From Kluyvera georgiana ATCC 51603 (GTDB lineage Bacteria > Pseudomonadota > Gammaproteobacteria > Enterobacterales > Enterobacteriaceae), in assembly GCF_001654985.1 (NCBI RefSeq), contig NZ_LXEU01000063.1, positions 1 through 64,000 on the forward strand: a DNA stretch of 64,000 nt, written 5' to 3'. The notes beneath the pieces were generated by a model. That model was not told where the DNA came from and did not search any database. It worked only from the letters and a program-made list of their open reading frames with translations. The stretch's first letter is position 1. Every line of letters begins with the position of its first letter. Of the stretch, positions 62,958 through 64,000 are shown piece by piece. The translations under genes and the position numbers were made by a program.

Positions 62958-63398
62958 ATGTTTCACGCCTTTGAGTTGATGCACCCGGCGGATAATCCGC
63001 CGCCCAGCTACAGGCCCCTTTTCCTGGAACGCGTACCCTGCGGTTTTCCCTCTCCTTGCCAGGACTATGCGGAGCAGGAACTCGACTTAAACGAATATCT
63101 AATAGCCCACAGGGCAAGCACCTTTTTCCTGCGCGCACAGGGCAACAGCATGCAGGATATAGGACTTTACGACGGCGATCTGCTGATAGTCGATCGGGCA
63201 CTCAGGCCTGAGCACGGCGACGTGGTTATCGCTGTACTGTACGGCGAATTTACGGTCAAGCGCCTTCTTATTACCCAGAAAGGGCCGGTATTGCAGCCGA
63301 TGAATCCCGCCTATCCTGTTATTATCCCAGACCCGGATACCCTGGAAATTTTCGGCGTAGTGGCGCACTTCGTGCACACTCCGCGCCGGAGAAACTGA
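62958..63398 (+). CDS. umuD: UmuD-like translesion polymerase subunit (copy 2)
   Basis: 146 aa from the ATG at 62958, placed after the LexA box. Cleavage site CG in VPCGFPSPCQDY; Ser in QGNSMQDIGLYDGDLLIV, Lys in FTVKRLL. Typical UmuD length (139 aa in E. coli). RecA-stimulated self-cleavage yields UmuD'. Followed 35 bp later by umuC, so this is a complete umuDC operon apart from the window edge. Confidence 0.94.
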   Translation: MFHAFELMHPADNPPPSYRPLFLERVPCGFPSPCQDYAEQELDLNEYLIAHRASTFFLRAQGNSMQDIGLYDGDLLIVDRALRPEHGDVVIAVLYGEFTVKRLLITQKGPVLQPMNPAYPVIIPDPDTLEIFGVVAHFVHTPRRRN

Positions 63399-63433
63399 TA
63401 TGTGCGGGTTATCTACACACGGCGGAGATCATG

Positions 63434-64000
63434 ATGTCCATGTTCGGCCTGGCTGACGTTAATTCATTCTATGCCAGCTGCGAGACGCTGTTCCGCCCGG
63501 ACCTGCGTGGCAGACCTGTGCTAGTGCTCAGCAACAACGACGGATGCGTCATTGCACGCTCCGCTGGCGCAAAAGCGCTTGGCATCAAAATGGGTGCGCC
63601 ATGGTTTGAGGTAAAAACACAGGATTATCCGGAAAAGGTGCACGTGTTCAGCTCCAATTACGCGCTTTATCACAGCCTCAGCCAGAGAGTAATGACCGCG
63701 CTTGAAGAGATAACGCCACGCGTCGAGCAGTACAGCATTGATGAGATGTTTCTGGATCTCACCGGTATTGACGGCTGTGAGAACTTCGAAACTTTTGGCC
63801 GTCGCCTGCGTGCGCATGTCTTTACCACAACGGGTCTCACCGTCGGTATCGGCATGGGGCCGACCAAAACACTGGCAAAATCGGCCCAGTGGGCGGGCAA
63901 GGAGTGGAAGCAGTTTCGCGGCGTACTGGCGCTTACGCCAGGTAATCCGAAACGTACTGAAACCCTGCTGGCTAACCAGCCCGTTGAGGAAATATGGGGC
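63434..64000 (+). CDS. umuC: UmuC, DNA polymerase V catalytic subunit (3' end outside window)
   Basis: Open at the right edge; 189 residues are seen. GLADVNSFYASCETLFRPDLRGRPVLVLSNNDGCVIARS with the metal Asp, and the catalytic SIDEMFLDL. VGIGMGPTKTLAK follows. The Y-family polymerase copies past damaged bases with UmuD'. ATGs at 63431, 63434 and 63440 are in frame; spacing from CGGAG favours 63434. Unlike copy 1 it is intact as far as seen. Confidence 0.94.
   Translation, partial: MSMFGLADVNSFYASCETLFRPDLRGRPVLVLSNNDGCVIARSAGAKALGIKMGAPWFEVKTQDYPEKVHVFSSNYALYHSLSQRVMTALEEITPRVEQYSIDEMFLDLTGIDGCENFETFGRRLRAHVFTTTGLTVGIGMGPTKTLAKSAQWAGKEWKQFRGVLALTPGNPKRTETLLANQPVEEIWG

Larger units (their letters stand above)
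12998..64000. mobile_element. SPI-7/PAPI-1/PFGI-1-class integrative and conjugative element (left 51 kb)
   Basis: The left border is the tRNA-Phe 3' duplicate. Inward come the parA-dnaB-parB block that marks the non-integrase end of this class, then STY4528, topB, STY4534 and ssb, then a full GI-type T4SS gene set, then cargo (umuDC copies, Tn554-like recombinases, Cd/Pb/Zn and arsenic resistance). Integrase, relaxase and right border are not seen, so the right end is only the window edge. Confidence 0.9.

Overview
The window is enterobacterial (gamma-proteobacterial) chromosomal DNA of Enterobacter/Klebsiella/Citrobacter type, carrying the left 51 kb of a large integrative and conjugative element (ICE). 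The assignment rests on a 49-bp fragment that matches the enterobacterial tRNA-Phe 3' end, LexA boxes of the E. coli type, a SymE gene, and an ICE backbone of the SPI-7/PAPI-1/PFGI-1 class. No rRNA and no complete tRNA gene lies in the window, and the species cannot be fixed from the sequence alone.

Bases 1-12997 (chromosome). Two LapA-type adhesin genes lie in tandem on the minus strand. One runs off the left edge; the other is complete and has a 724-residue Ser-Asp repeat stalk. Upstream lies an apparent operon on the same strand: a 554-aa protein of unknown function, LapG (periplasmic cysteine protease), LapD (degenerate GGDEF/EAL c-di-GMP receptor) and a small conserved protein. Both adhesins keep the TAAG motif that LapG cuts. 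Together they form a c-di-GMP-controlled adhesin retention and release module, with the type I secretion genes not visible. Divergent from the operon is a YheC/YheD-type ATP-grasp gene. A SymE-like gene and a terminator precede the ICE border.

Bases 12998-25950 (ICE left end and replication/partition block). The border is a displaced 49-bp tRNA-Phe 3' end. Then come parA, dnaB, a PFGI-1-class parB, DUF2786, DUF2857, a small ParE-like gene, an STY4528-family replication gene with four 36-bp tandem repeats behind it, a TIGR03761 gene, a lipoprotein, topB (topoisomerase III), a structured non-coding region, an STY4534-family gene, ssb and a DUF29 gene. This set should give the excised element its own replication and segregation.

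Bases 26045-48564 (GI-type T4SS). The PFL_4693-4711 family genes appear in the order usual for this ICE class: PilL-like, TIGR03759, lytic transglycosylase, TIGR03765, TraD coupling protein, TIGR03747, RAQPRD, TIGR03758/03745/03750/03746 (VirB8-like)/03749 (VirB9-like)/03752 (VirB10-like)/03751, the VirB4-like ATPase, TIGR03757/03756/03755, TraG-N and a DUF3742-like gene. Two probable cargo genes interrupt it, an FxLYD-like secreted protein and an unknown AT-rich gene. Relaxase and integrase are not in the window and probably lie to the right.

Bases 48565-64000 (cargo). A LexA-controlled umuD is followed by a umuC cut short at codon 76, next to a Tn554-like pair of tyrosine recombinases. Then come metal and metalloid resistance genes: a DUF305 gene with an amber codon, a Cd/Pb/Zn P-type ATPase with a divergent CadR/PbrR regulator, an arsR-arsB-arsC block, and an opposing acetyltransferase-MFS-arsR-arsH block with a divergent LysR regulator. 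A second LexA-controlled umuDC runs off the right edge.

Two shared non-coding signals stand out in the ICE. An inverted repeat with CAGTGA/TCACTG arms occurs behind topB, ahead of STY4534 and ahead of the T4SS operon. A 46-bp hairpin repeat cluster lies between topB and STY4534.
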